Positions 42,620-51,676 of a stretch of DNA of 64,000 bases are shown here, piece after piece. The DNA comes from GCA-2737725 sp033763995 (GTDB lineage: Bacteria; Pseudomonadota; Alphaproteobacteria; Rhodospirillales; Rhodospirillaceae). How positions within the stretch are numbered: position 1 is the stretch's first letter; each line of letters begins with the position of its first letter. Below the pieces are notes generated by a model. That model did no database searches and was not told where the DNA came from. It saw only the letters and a program-made list of their open reading frames with translations. The stretch spans positions 1 through 64,000 of the forward strand of contig JANRJL010000011.1 in assembly GCA_033763995.1 (NCBI GenBank), written 5' to 3'. A program made the translations under genes and the position numbers.

Positions 42620-43186
42620 TTAGACCTGCGTGATTTCTTGCTCTTTGTGCTTCAACGCGTCATCGATCTTGGCGATCACGCCGTCGGTCATCTTCTGGAC
42701 CTCATCGTGATAGCGTTTGTGCTCGTCTTGGGAAATCTTGTGATCTTTCTCGAGCTTCTTCAGCGCGTCGTTGCCGTCGCGGCGCACGTTGCGCACCGCG
42801 ACGCGGGCTTGTTCGGCGTACTTGTGCGCGACTTTGGTCAGTTCCGCCCGGCGCTCGGTGGTCAAGGGCGGGATCGGCACGCGGATCAAGGTGCCGTCGG
42901 TCATGGGGTTGAGGCCCAAGTTCGCTTCGCGAATGGCCTTCTCGACCGACTTCAGCAGCCCCTTGTCCCACACCGAGACGGAGATCATGCGCGGCTCGGG
43001 CACCGAAACGCTGGCGACTTGATTGAGCGGCATGTGGCTGCCGTAGGCATCGACCTGAACGGGATCGAGCAGTGCCGCCGACGCGCGCCCCGTGCGCAGG
43101 CCCGCGAATTCCTTTTTCACCACCTCCAGCGAACTATCCATCTTGTGCTGAAGGTCTTTCTTTAGGGATGGAAAATCTTGCGCCAT
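42620..43186 (-). CDS. frr: Ribosome recycling factor
   Basis: Splits post-termination ribosomes together with EF-G. The 188-residue protein starts MAQDFPSLKKDLQHKMDSSLEVVKKEFAGLRTGRAS. It contains VSVPEPRMISVSVWDK and IRVPIPPLTTERRAEL, as in all RRFs. A strong GGAGGAGG ribosome site six bases before the ATG at 43186 decides the start over an ATG five codons earlier. pyrH lies upstream after 30 bases. Confidence 0.97.
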   Translation of the reverse strand: MAQDFPSLKKDLQHKMDSSLEVVKKEFAGLRTGRASAALLDPVQVDAYGSHMPLNQVASVSVPEPRMISVSVWDKGLLKSVEKAIREANLGLNPMTDGTLIRVPIPPLTTERRAELTKVAHKYAEQARVAVRNVRRDGNDALKKLEKDHKISQDEHKRYHDEVQKMTDGVIAKIDDALKHKEQEITQV

Positions 43187-43216
43187 GACGTCCTCCTCCA
43201 CTCGCTATCGCAAACT

Positions 43217-43936
43217 CTAGGCCGTGATGACCGTAAATGCCCCGCTGCCCTGCAAAACGTCCGCCACGGCATTGTCTTTGTGCATATCGAAAACCACGAT
43301 CGGCAGATTATTCTCGCGCGCCAAGGCTATGGCCGCCGTGTCCATGACCTTCAAATTGTCGGCGATGACCTTGTCAAAAGTCAGGCGGTCGTAACGCTTG
43401 GCATTCTTGTTCTTTTTGGGGTCGGCGTCATAGACGCCGTCGACCTGGGTGGCCTTCAGCAAGGCGTCGCAATTCATTTCCACCGCTCGCAGCGCGGCCG
43501 CCGTATCGGTGGTGAAGAACGGATTGCCCGTGCCGGCGGCGAAAATCACCACGCGGCCCTTTTCCATGTGACGCACGGCCCGGCGGCGAATGTAGGACTC
43601 GCACACCTGCGCCATGGCGATGGCGGATTGAACCCGTGTCGGCACGCCCATGGCTTCCAGGGCCGATTGAACCGCAAGCGCGTTGATGATGGTGGCCAGC
43701 ATGCCCATGTAATCGGCGCTGGTGCGATCCATGCCCACGGCCGCGCCCGACACGCCACGAAAGATGTTGCCGCCGCCGATCACCAAACAAACTTGGCGGC
43801 CCGCCGCGACCACGGCCTTGATGTCACGCGCCAGCTTGGCCACGGTCTCGCTGTGTAGGCCATAGTCCTGGCTGCCCATGAGGCCTTCGCCCGAGACCTT
43901 CAGCATGATCCGTTTGTATGGCAGCGGCTGCGGCAT
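43217..43936 (-). CDS. pyrH: UMP kinase
   Basis: Phosphorylates UMP to UDP; a hexameric bacterial enzyme unlike eukaryotic UMP kinases. The 239-residue amino-acid-kinase-fold protein has MLKVSGEGLMG, VIGGGNIFRG, FAAGTGNPFFTTDTAAALRA and VDGVYDADPKKNKNA. It is separated from tsf by 228 bases that include a terminator, so it probably has its own promoter leading into frr, uppS and cdsA. Confidence 0.97.
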   Translation of the reverse strand: MPQPLPYKRIMLKVSGEGLMGSQDYGLHSETVAKLARDIKAVVAAGRQVCLVIGGGNIFRGVSGAAVGMDRTSADYMGMLATIINALAVQSALEAMGVPTRVQSAIAMAQVCESYIRRRAVRHMEKGRVVIFAAGTGNPFFTTDTAAALRAVEMNCDALLKATQVDGVYDADPKKNKNAKRYDRLTFDKVIADNLKVMDTAAIALARENNLPIVVFDMHKDNAVADVLQGSGAFTVITA

Positions 43937-44026
43937 CGTCGTTTGCGCCTCACACGGTCTCGACCGTGCCCTTGTCCATGCGCCCGCCAGTCTGGCTCGG
44001 AGAGCGCCCTACCCCCGCGGATTTAT

Positions 44027-44052
44027 GAAAAAGGGACGGAAAGTCCGTCCCT
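44027..44052 (-). terminator. Rho-independent terminator of the rpsB-tsf operon
   Basis: Read on the minus strand, AGGGACGGA pairs with TCCGTCCCT across a three-base loop and is followed by TTTTTC. It lies about 110 bases after the tsf stop and before pyrH, separating the ribosomal transcript from the envelope gene cluster. Confidence 0.85.
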
Positions 44053-44164
44053 GCCTCACCGCTGTTCGTGCCCCATCGGAGGCCTCGTGCCGGATTTATA
44101 CCAGAGGGGCAACACAAGGTCTTAGCGAATCTGACGCCGCGAAAGCAACATATATATCAAGGAG

Positions 44165-45088
44165 TTACCGCTTGGCCGCAGCGGCCACTTCAGCGGCAAA
44201 ATCCTTTTCCTCTTTTTGGATGCCTTCGCCCAAGCCAAAGCGCAAATAACCCGTCAGCGCGACGGGGGCGCCGATCTCCTTGGCGACCTTCTCGACGGCC
44301 TGCGCGACCTTGGACTTGTCGTCCATGATGTAGTTCTGCTCCAGCAGCACCACTTCCTCGTAGTACTTGCGCACGCGGCCCTGGACCATCTTTTCGATGA
44401 TCTCGGCGGGCTTGCCCGACGCGGCCGCTTGCTCCTTGTAGATCGCCTTTTCGCGCTCAAGCGCTGTGGCATCGACGCCGGCGATGTTCAGGAACTGCGG
44501 ATGGGCGGCCGCCACGTGCATGGCGATTTGCTTGCCCAGCGCCATCAGCTTGTCGGCATTGCCGGCGGACTCGAGCGCCACCAGCACGCCGATGCGGCCC
44601 ATGCCGGGCTTTGTCGCGGTGTGAATGTACGAGGCGATGACGCCCTGGTTGACGGAGACGTAACCGCAGCGGCGCAGTTGCATGTTCTCGCCGATGGTAG
44701 CGATCAAATGCGTGACCTGATCGGCCACCGTGCGCCCGTCCGGAACCTTCTCGGCCTTCAACTTCTCGATGTCGCCCTTGGCGGCGATGGCCAGTTTGGC
44801 GGCATCCTCGACGAATTTCTGGAACGTCTCGTTGCGCGCGACGAAATCGGTCTCGGAGTTGACCTCCACCACGGCGCCTGCGGTGCCGGACGTGGCAACG
44901 CCCACCAAGCCTTCCGAAGCAACACGAGCGGACTTCTTGGCGGCCGCCGACAAGCCTTTCTTGCGCAACCAATCGATGGCGCCTTCGAGGTCGCCGCTGG
45001 TCGCCGCCAGGGCTTGCTTGCAGTCCATCATGCCTGCGCCGGTTTTTTCGCGCAGATCTTTCACCAATGCGGCGGTGATTTCGGCCAT
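44165..45088 (-). CDS. tsf: Translation elongation factor Ts
   Basis: Nucleotide exchange factor for EF-Tu. The 307-residue protein starts MAEITAALVKDLREKTGAGMMDCKQAL and contains the conserved TDFVARN motif and the coiled-coil dimerisation region. Residues upstream of this ATG to 45142 do not resemble the family and are excluded. It is 93 bases downstream of rpsB, the universal order. Confidence 0.97.
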   Translation of the reverse strand: MAEITAALVKDLREKTGAGMMDCKQALAATSGDLEGAIDWLRKKGLSAAAKKSARVASEGLVGVATSGTAGAVVEVNSETDFVARNETFQKFVEDAAKLAIAAKGDIEKLKAEKVPDGRTVADQVTHLIATIGENMQLRRCGYVSVNQGVIASYIHTATKPGMGRIGVLVALESAGNADKLMALGKQIAMHVAAAHPQFLNIAGVDATALEREKAIYKEQAAASGKPAEIIEKMVQGRVRKYYEEVVLLEQNYIMDDKSKVAQAVEKVAKEIGAPVALTGYLRFGLGEGIQKEEKDFAAEVAAAAKR

Positions 45089-45181
45089 GGTCGTGGTCCT
45101 TCGCGTGAGTTCGAGAGTATATGGATTCGCCACCCGGGCCACCGCACGAGCGGCCCGGGTCGACGATGATCTCGGCGGAAG

Positions 45182-46060
45182 CTAGTCTTTGCTCTCCGCG
45201 CCGTCTTTCTTGCCGGCCTTGGCGCGGCTGCGCGGCTTTTTCACGACGACGGTCTTGGGCTTGTCGTCGTCCTTGTCGCCGGCGGCGGGCGCCGCGACGG
45301 CTTCGGCCGGGACCGCCTCAACCGGGCTCGCTTCGGCTTCGCCGATATCCACGCCCGCCGACTTCATTTCGTCTGAAATCCCGCCGAGCACGGTGTTGGC
45401 CGCCATCTCGCAATAGAGCTTGATGGAGCGGATGGCGTCGTCGTTGCCGGGCACCGGATAGGTGATGCCGGTCGGGTCGGAGTTGCTGTCGAGCACGCCC
45501 ACCACGGGAATGTTCAGCTTGCGCGCTTCGGCCACCGCAATGGCTTCCTTGTTCGTGTCGATCACGAACAGGATGTCGGGCAAACCGCCCATGTCCTTGA
45601 TGCCGCCGAGCGCGCGGTTGAGCTTGTCGCGCTCGCGCTGACGATTGAGCTGTTCCTTCTTGGTCAAACCGGCGAGCTTTTGCTCGTTGCCCAACTGCTC
45701 TTCCAGGTCCTTCAGGCGCTTGATGGAGTGCGAAACGGTCTTCCAGTTGGTGAGCGTACCGCCCAGCCAACGGTGATTGACGAAGTACTGGCCGCAGCGC
45801 TCGGCGTATTCCTTCACGATTTCCTGCGCCTGGCGCTTGGTGCCGACGAACAGCACGCGGCCGCCCTCGGCGACGATATCGTGAATGGCCTTCAGCGCCC
45901 GGTCGAGCATGGGCACGGTCTGCTGCAGGTCGATGATGTGAACGCCGTCGCGAACGCCGTACAGGTACGGCTTCATCTTGGGGTTCCAGCGACGGGTATT
46001 GTGGCCGAAGTGCGCGCCAGCTTCGATGAGCTGACGCAGCGATGCCGTGGGCAACGTCAT
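45182..46060 (-). CDS. rpsB: 30S ribosomal protein S2
   Basis: Assembles late into the small subunit near bS1. The 292-residue protein starts MTLPTASLRQLIEAGAHFGHNTRRWNPKM and has VLFVGTKRQAQEIV, VNHRWLGGTLTNWKTV and VGVLDSNSDPTGITYPVPGND. The C-terminal 45 residues are an Ala/Pro/Lys-rich extension beyond the usual length of about 245, common in alphaproteobacteria. An AAGGAACG ribosome site supports the start; upstream frame residues to 46129 are rejected. Confidence 0.97.
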   Translation of the reverse strand: MTLPTASLRQLIEAGAHFGHNTRRWNPKMKPYLYGVRDGVHIIDLQQTVPMLDRALKAIHDIVAEGGRVLFVGTKRQAQEIVKEYAERCGQYFVNHRWLGGTLTNWKTVSHSIKRLKDLEEQLGNEQKLAGLTKKEQLNRQRERDKLNRALGGIKDMGGLPDILFVIDTNKEAIAVAEARKLNIPVVGVLDSNSDPTGITYPVPGNDDAIRSIKLYCEMAANTVLGGISDEMKSAGVDIGEAEASPVEAVPAEAVAAPAAGDKDDDKPKTVVVKKPRSRAKAGKKDGAESKD

Positions 46061-46228
46061 GGGTCGTTCCTTTTCCGGTTCTGCCTCGGCGGATGGGGAA
46101 CCAGCCGGGGCATAACCCCGAACCAGCACCGGATCGACCTCGGGAACACCCCGACGCCGTAAATCCGCCTGTGGAATGGCGCGGGTTATAGGGGGCTAAA
46201 GCGGAAAGAGCAAGGCCGCATTTCGCGT

Positions 46229-46534
46229 TCAGAGAAGTCCTGAAAGACCGTTTTTATCCAATATTGCCAGTAGCTTAAGAGAGGGGCCGCTCGGCTTCTT
46301 AGCTCCCTGTTCCCACTGTGCCACCGTCGATTTCGTGACGCCCAGGTAGTGCGCCATGACAGCCTGACTGATGCCTTGCTTGGCACGGATGCGCTTTACG
46401 CGGGCGGGCGACAAAGGTTGGGGCTTGGTCAGGCCAAGCCCTTTGTATTTGGCCAATTGCGCTTTCGTGAGGAACCCGCCTTCGTAAAGGTCGACGACGG
46501 TCTCGGTAATAGCCTCTTTGATGCTCGGTCTCAT
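46229..46534 (-). CDS. HigA/NadS-like helix-turn-helix regulator, orphan antitoxin
   Basis: A 101-residue protein with a XRE helix-turn-helix in its second half (RIRAKQGISQAVMAHYLGVTKSTVAQWEQGAKKPSGPSLKLLAIL), the pattern of HigA and NadS antitoxins. These normally pair with a RelE/HigB-like toxin encoded just upstream. No toxin frame is present here: the upstream 75 bases hold only a palindromic operator. It may be a solitary survivor of a toxin-antitoxin pair or a stand-alone repressor. Confidence 0.85.
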   Translation of the reverse strand: MRPSIKEAITETVVDLYEGGFLTKAQLAKYKGLGLTKPQPLSPARVKRIRAKQGISQAVMAHYLGVTKSTVAQWEQGAKKPSGPSLKLLAILDKNGLSGLL

Positions 46535-46573
46535 CGTGCAAAAACCTTGGTCATCAAGACGCGCATATCAGCT

Positions 46574-46598
46574 TAGTGTATCACTAAGTGATATACTA
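46574..46598. promoter_or_regulatory. 25-bp palindrome, likely operator of the HigA-like gene
   Basis: TAGTGTATCACT and AGTGATATACTA form 12-base arms with one mismatch around a single central A, 40 bases before the regulator start. It is AT-rich in GC-rich surroundings and suits binding by a dimeric XRE protein, probably the adjacent gene product. Confidence 0.75.
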
Positions 46599-46609
46599 TG
46601 CAAATAGCG

Positions 46610-46798
46610 TTAGGGCACGAACACCTCTTCTATCTTTGCCTTGAACAGTGCGGCGATCTTGAACGCCAAAGGCAAGCTGGGGTCGTATTTCTCGGTCTCG
46701 ATGGCATTCACGGTCTGGCGCGAGACCTCCAACCGGTCGGCCAACTCGCCTTGCGTCCAGCCTTTGTCCTCGCGAAGTTTGCGCACGAAGTTCTTCAC
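46610..46798 (-). CDS. Small XRE-family transcriptional regulator, 62 aa
   Basis: Nearly the whole protein is one helix-turn-helix: VKNFVRKLREDKGWTQGELADRLEVSRQTVNAIETEKYDPSLPLAFKIAALFKAKIEEVFVP, like short YozG/Cro-type regulators. A GTG start at 46798 lies five bases after the CPBP gene stop, so translation is probably coupled. No separate ribosome site is seen, and a longer start overlapping the CPBP gene is possible. Co-location with a membrane protein and twin operators at 48094-48150 suggests it represses this operon. Confidence 0.82.
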   Translation of the reverse strand: MKNFVRKLREDKGWTQGELADRLEVSRQTVNAIETEKYDPSLPLAFKIAALFKAKIEEVFVP

Positions 46799-46803
46799 GG
46801 TCG

Positions 46804-48081
46804 CTAGCGCCAGAACGGATTGCCGTGTCCGCGCAAGCCATAAATCATGGACACGACCCACGAATAAGTGCCCATGGCAACAACCACAACAGTCATAGAG
46901 AGTTTTGGCAATTTAGAACCGATCTCGAGAAAGGTGTAGCCCATGGCCGATATCACTGTCGCACCCGCTGCCCAAGCGATGATCTCAAGCATGAGGCGTT
47001 GCCTTCGCTCATCGACACGTCGGTAATGCCGATACATCGCCAGAAGAAACAAGCTCGCCCCTGCCGTGGGGATGGCAGCAGATAGTGCGCGGAAAAAGCC
47101 AGGTTCGATGAAACGGTAACCCGCGATCCAGGCGAACAGCGACACCCCGTAAACAATACTCGCCCAAACGATCTCCAAGTTATAACGCTTAAAGTTAGCT
47201 TGATCGAGTTGTGTGGTCTCGGACCCCGCGTCTTTTGGTAGATAGAATGCTGCGACGTAAGCCGCGCACATCGACATAACAACAAAGCCCATCAACCCAA
47301 ACAGGCCCTTCGTGAAGGGTGAATTCCCGCTCAGCACATACAAGCTGACTCCGGCAAAGCTATTGAGGGTGCCGTGAGTCAAAGCCGCCGCGAAGACCGA
47401 GCCGCTTTTTTCGCGGATCAGGCCGAATAACGGACCCAACAGCACGCAGGCCAGGGTGAACAAAACGACCCCTAGAATGGGATACCCTGGGTAGACCCAA
47501 CCGGCCACGATCAGCGGCGCATGCCACAACCCCCAAATGAGGCCGATTGAGAAACTGGCAAACAAGAAGCCGCGCGGACGCATCAACTGCCAGAGATAAC
47601 CCCGCCAACCCACCTCCTCCAGTAGACCGCCGATACTGAACATCACCGCGCCGATCGTGGCGGCGCGTAGCAGAACCTGCCAATAGGGCGTTTGTGACTT
47701 TGAAATCGCCTCGACGGCGTTCGGGGGCAGATTTTCGCCCGCAATGGCGAGATAGCCTTGAGTCCAAGGAATAAAATCGACGCCAGGCATGCCAACGCTT
47801 GAAAAAGTCGCGAGAGCGATCACGAGAATCGGCAACAGCCACGCGACTAGAAACCATTTGTTGATGCGCCTTGTGCAGCCAAGTCGTGCCCAGACGGGAC
47901 CCTGATCGATCCATTTCGCGGTGATGAGCGCAGCCAGCAGTGGGCCGACTTGGAGGCCCAGTAACGCCCACTGGTCTATTTTGCCCGACGCGCTGTAAGC
48001 CCAGCCGAAAAGTACCCAACCGATCAAACACGCCAAGCCGATAAATGCGACAATTGGTTTGAGTTTCAATTCACCTGTCAT
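46804..48081 (-). CDS. CPBP-family membrane protease homologue with extra C-terminal membrane domain
   Basis: A 425-residue polytopic membrane protein. The first 270 residues carry the CPBP (Rce1/Abi-like) signature: Glu155-Glu156...Arg160 in LLEEVGWRG, His187 in WGLWHAPL, and His236...Asn240 in THGTLNS. The C-terminal region from about 280 has four more helices and ends MIYGLRGHGNPFWR. That part resembles small membrane proteins encoded next to short XRE regulators, which is exactly its neighbour here. Start at 48081 has GGAGAG upstream. Bacterial CPBP proteins serve in bacteriocin immunity or prenyl-type proteolysis; the role here is unknown. Confidence 0.85.
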   Translation of the reverse strand: MTGELKLKPIVAFIGLACLIGWVLFGWAYSASGKIDQWALLGLQVGPLLAALITAKWIDQGPVWARLGCTRRINKWFLVAWLLPILVIALATFSSVGMPGVDFIPWTQGYLAIAGENLPPNAVEAISKSQTPYWQVLLRAATIGAVMFSIGGLLEEVGWRGYLWQLMRPRGFLFASFSIGLIWGLWHAPLIVAGWVYPGYPILGVVLFTLACVLLGPLFGLIREKSGSVFAAALTHGTLNSFAGVSLYVLSGNSPFTKGLFGLMGFVVMSMCAAYVAAFYLPKDAGSETTQLDQANFKRYNLEIVWASIVYGVSLFAWIAGYRFIEPGFFRALSAAIPTAGASLFLLAMYRHYRRVDERRQRLMLEIIAWAAGATVISAMGYTFLEIGSKLPKLSMTVVVVAMGTYSWVVSMIYGLRGHGNPFWR

Positions 48082-48093
48082 GGCCACTCTCCG

Positions 48094-48150
48094 TGTCAAG
48101 CTTCCTTGACACTACGAAGCGCGCAAGTCACCTGTCAAGCTCCCTTTACA
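48094..48150. promoter_or_regulatory. Two operator copies upstream of the CPBP-XRE operon
   Basis: TGTCAAG-N4-CTTGACA at 48094-48111 is a perfect inverted repeat. TGTCAAG-N4-CTTTACA at 48133-48150 is a second copy with one changed base, 39 bases away. Both contain a minus-strand TTGACA, so they overlap likely promoter -35 elements. Binding by the small XRE protein is inferred. Confidence 0.75.
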
Positions 48151-48152
48151 TG

Positions 48153-51100
48153 CTAGATCTCGCGAATTTCCGTCACGCCGGGAATATTCTTGAGGCCCGC
48201 CAGGGTCTTGGGTTGGATGGCATAGCGGCCCGGCAATGGAATTTCTATCCAATGGCCGTTGGACCGCGCGGCCAATGTGATGCGCCCGTTGCCACGGCCG
48301 TCCTTGGCCAGCAGCTCTTGGAGTTCCGGCACCGGCAACAGTGTGTTCACGGATAGCTTGAGGTTCTTCAGCCGTGCGGCCAGGGCTTTTTCCAGCGGAT
48401 CGGCGCGGCTGCACAGCAGGCGCACCCGCTCCTCCTCCAACTGCGCATCGAGCGTCAGCAGCACCGGGGCGCCGGAGTCCAACAGTTCACGCGCCGACGA
48501 CAACACTTCGGAGAACATGGTTACCTCGAAGGTGCCGGTGTCGTCCGACAGCATGACGAAGGCATACTTGTTGCCGCGTTTGCCGACTCTTTCTCTCTTC
48601 GCCACCACCGTGCCGGCCATGCGGATGGGGTGCGAGCAATCGTTGGCCGTCAGCATCGGCAGGTCCTTGGCCTTCCGGGTCTGGAGCGCTTCCAGGGTGC
48701 CGGAATAGGCATCGAGCGGATGGGCCGAGAGATAAAAGCCGATGGCCTCGAACTCGTTGGAGAGTTTTTCCATGGGCCGCCAATCGGGCACGTTGGCCAA
48801 CGTCAGTTTGGCGCCGCCGTCATCGCCGCCGAAGAGGCTGACTTGCTTTGAAGCGCGCTCGCTCGACTTGGCTTGCGCGAAGCGCACGATGGCCTCGGCG
48901 CCAGCGAAAGCCTTGGCGCGGTTGGGCTCCAGGCTATCGAGCGCGCCGGCCTTGACGAGATTTTCGAGCAGCCGTTTGTTGACGGCGTTGCCGTCGAGCC
49001 GGCCGGCAAGATCGGACAACGACTTGAAGGGCCCCTTGCGGTTGCGTTCCTCGACGAGCGCCTTCATGGCACCAGCGCCGACGTTGCGCACGGCCGCCAG
49101 CGCATAGCGAATGGCGCCTTTTTCAACCGAGAAGTTGACTTCGGAGAAATTGATGTCGGGCGGCAATATGGGAATGCCCAAACGCCCGCACTCGCCCTTG
49201 AAGCCCGCGAGCTTGTCGGTGTTGCTGAGTTCCAACGCCATGGAGGCCGCCATGAACTCCACCGGGTAATTAGCCTTCAGATAAGCGGTTTGATAGGCCA
49301 CCAAGGCATAGGCCGCAGCGTGGGATTTATTGAAGCCGTAGCCCGCGAATTTGTCGATCGTGTCGAAGATCTCGTCGGCCTTCTCGGCGGGAATCCCGCG
49401 AGCGCCGGCTCCGGCGACGAAGGCATTGCGCTGGGCGTCCATCTCCGACTTGATCTTCTTGCCCATGGCTCGGCGCAGCAAGTCGGCGCTGCCGAGCGTG
49501 AAGCCCGACAGCACCTGCGCGGCCTGCATCACCTGCTCCTGGTAGACCATGATCCCGTAGGTTTCCTTCAGGATCGGCTCCAGGACCGGATGCAGGTAGT
49601 CGATGGGCTCCACGCCGTGCTTGCGGTTGATGAAGCTGGGGATGTTGTCCATGGGGCCGGGGCGATAGAGCGCCACCACGGCGATGATGTCCTCGAAGAC
49701 GTCGGGCTTAAGCTTGCGCAACACGTCGCGCATGCCCGAGCTTTCCAACTGGAACACGCCGCTGGCCTCGGCGCGGATCAGCATGTCGAAGGTGGGCTTG
49801 TTGTCCAGCGGCAAATTGATGAGATCGAGCGTGATGCCGCGCTTGGCCAGCAGCTTCACGGCCACGTCGAGCACGGTGAGCGTTTTCAGGCCCAGGAAGT
49901 CGAATTTCACCAGGCCCGCCGCCTCGACGTACTTCATGTTGAATTGCGTCACCGGCATGTCGGAATGCGGATCGCGGTAGAGCTGCACCAGTTGTTCGAG
50001 CGGCCGGTCGCCGATCACCACGCCGGCGGCGTGCGTGGAGGCATGGGCGTAAAGACCCTCGAGCTTGAGCGAAATGTCGAACAGGCGGGCCACGTTCTCG
50101 TCGGTGTCGCGCAGGCGCTGCAGTTCCGGATCGGCGTCGATGGCCTGCTGCAACGTCACGGGCGCGGCGGGATTGTTGGGCACGAGCTTGCAAATCTTGT
50201 CGACGTAACCCAGCGGCATTTCCAGCACGCGTCCGGCATTGCGCAACACCGCGCGGGCTTGCAGCTTGCCGAAGGTGATGATCTGCGCCACCCGGTCGCG
50301 GCCGTATTCCTGCTGCACATAGCGAATCACCTCGTCGCGGCGGTCCTGGCAGAAGTCGATGTCGAAATCGGGCATCGACACGCGCTCGGGGTTCAAGAAG
50401 CGCTCGAACAGCAGGTTAAAGCGCAACGGATCGAGATCGGTGATGAGCAGCGACCACGCCACCACCGAGCCGGCACCCGATCCGCGCCCGGGACCCACGG
50501 GAATGCCTTGCTCCTTCGCCCATTGGATAAAATCGGCGACGATCATGAAGTAGCCGGCAAAGCCCATCTTCTCGATCACGCCCAACTCGTAGTCGAGCCG
50601 TTCGCGGTAAGGCTTGGCGGCGTGGGCGCGCTCGGCTTCAGTCATGGCCGGAGTGAACACCAAGCCGGTCAGGCGTTTTTCCAAGCCCTGGCGCGCCCAC
50701 TCGCGCAAGGCTTGCTCCTCGGTGCGCTCGCCGGTCTTGGGCGAACGCGGCAGGATGGGCTTGCGCTCCTCCACCATGAAGGCGCACCGGCGCGCGATGA
50801 CGAGGGTATTGGTGACGGCCTCGGGGATGTCGGCGAACAGTTCCACCATCTCGGCCGCAGATTTGAATCGATGATGGGGCGTCAGGCGGCGGCGGTCGTG
50901 GACCGAGACGAAGGACTTATCGGCGATGCAGATCAGCGCATCATGCGCCAGGTACATGCCCTCGTCGGCGAAGAACGCCTCGTTGGTGGCGACCAGCGGC
51001 AGCTTGAACTTATCGGCCAGCGCCAAGAGCCCCGCCTCGATGCGATCTTCCGCCGCCAAGCCGTGGCGCATGAGCTCCACATACAGCCGCCCCGGAAAGA

Positions 51101-51608
51101 GGCGCATGAGGTATTCCAGCGTTTCTTCGGCCTTGACGCGCTGGCCGTCGAGCAGCTGGCGGCCCACGGTGCCCGCGGGGCCCGCCGTCAAGGCGATCAG
51201 CCCCGCGCTGGAAGCTTCTAAGTCGCGCCAGGCAATTTGCGGCGTCTCGCCGGAGTCGGTTTCCAGAAACGCCTTGCTGACCAGGTGAATCAAGTTCTGG
51301 TAGCCCTCGGCATTTTGCGCGATCAGCACCAGAGCGTCTGGTTCAGGCTGACGCCCGGCTTGGCCGTGCCCGGTGCCGCCGTCCTCGCGGCGCAGTGCGA
51401 TCTGGCAGCCGATGATCGGCTGCACGCCGACCTTGGCGCACTCCTTGGTGAATTCCATGGCGCCGAAGAGATTGCGCGTATCCGTGAGCGCCACCGCCGG
51501 CATGTCCTGCTTCACGCAGAGCTTGGCGAGCTGGTCGAGCTTGATGGCGCCCTCGGCCATGGAATAGGCCGAGTGAACGCGCAAATGAACGAAGGGGGCG
51601 TGGCTCAT
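48153..51608 (-). CDS. dnaE: DNA polymerase III subunit alpha
   Basis: Replicative polymerase catalytic subunit. The 1151-residue protein starts with the PHP domain (FVHLRVHSAYSMAEGAIKL, ALTDTRNLFG). The C-family polymerase palm carries GPGRGSGAGSVVAWSL and the catalytic acidic motif PDFDIDFCQDRRDEVI. Next come the fingers, a helix-hairpin-helix, an OB fold near 990-1070 (RMAGTVVAKRERVGKRGNKYAFVMLSD) and the C-terminal domain. The frame starts upstream at 51626, but MSHAPFVHLRVH is the usual start. Confidence 0.97.
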   Translation of the reverse strand: MSHAPFVHLRVHSAYSMAEGAIKLDQLAKLCVKQDMPAVALTDTRNLFGAMEFTKECAKVGVQPIIGCQIALRREDGGTGHGQAGRQPEPDALVLIAQNAEGYQNLIHLVSKAFLETDSGETPQIAWRDLEASSAGLIALTAGPAGTVGRQLLDGQRVKAEETLEYLMRLFPGRLYVELMRHGLAAEDRIEAGLLALADKFKLPLVATNEAFFADEGMYLAHDALICIADKSFVSVHDRRRLTPHHRFKSAAEMVELFADIPEAVTNTLVIARRCAFMVEERKPILPRSPKTGERTEEQALREWARQGLEKRLTGLVFTPAMTEAERAHAAKPYRERLDYELGVIEKMGFAGYFMIVADFIQWAKEQGIPVGPGRGSGAGSVVAWSLLITDLDPLRFNLLFERFLNPERVSMPDFDIDFCQDRRDEVIRYVQQEYGRDRVAQIITFGKLQARAVLRNAGRVLEMPLGYVDKICKLVPNNPAAPVTLQQAIDADPELQRLRDTDENVARLFDISLKLEGLYAHASTHAAGVVIGDRPLEQLVQLYRDPHSDMPVTQFNMKYVEAAGLVKFDFLGLKTLTVLDVAVKLLAKRGITLDLINLPLDNKPTFDMLIRAEASGVFQLESSGMRDVLRKLKPDVFEDIIAVVALYRPGPMDNIPSFINRKHGVEPIDYLHPVLEPILKETYGIMVYQEQVMQAAQVLSGFTLGSADLLRRAMGKKIKSEMDAQRNAFVAGAGARGIPAEKADEIFDTIDKFAGYGFNKSHAAAYALVAYQTAYLKANYPVEFMAASMALELSNTDKLAGFKGECGRLGIPILPPDINFSEVNFSVEKGAIRYALAAVRNVGAGAMKALVEERNRKGPFKSLSDLAGRLDGNAVNKRLLENLVKAGALDSLEPNRAKAFAGAEAIVRFAQAKSSERASKQVSLFGGDDGGAKLTLANVPDWRPMEKLSNEFEAIGFYLSAHPLDAYSGTLEALQTRKAKDLPMLTANDCSHPIRMAGTVVAKRERVGKRGNKYAFVMLSDDTGTFEVTMFSEVLSSARELLDSGAPVLLTLDAQLEEERVRLLCSRADPLEKALAARLKNLKLSVNTLLPVPELQELLAKDGRGNGRITLAARSNGHWIEIPLPGRYAIQPKTLAGLKNIPGVTEIREI

Positions 51609-51676
51609 GGACGGATAATTCCACACCGCGCCGCCCGAGTCAGCGGCAGTGGAAACTTATCCACAGATAAAGCGGT

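Noticed and set aside
48873..51221. 782-codon plus-strand frame opposite dnaE
   Set aside because: Antisense shadow of dnaE with no recognisable domain.
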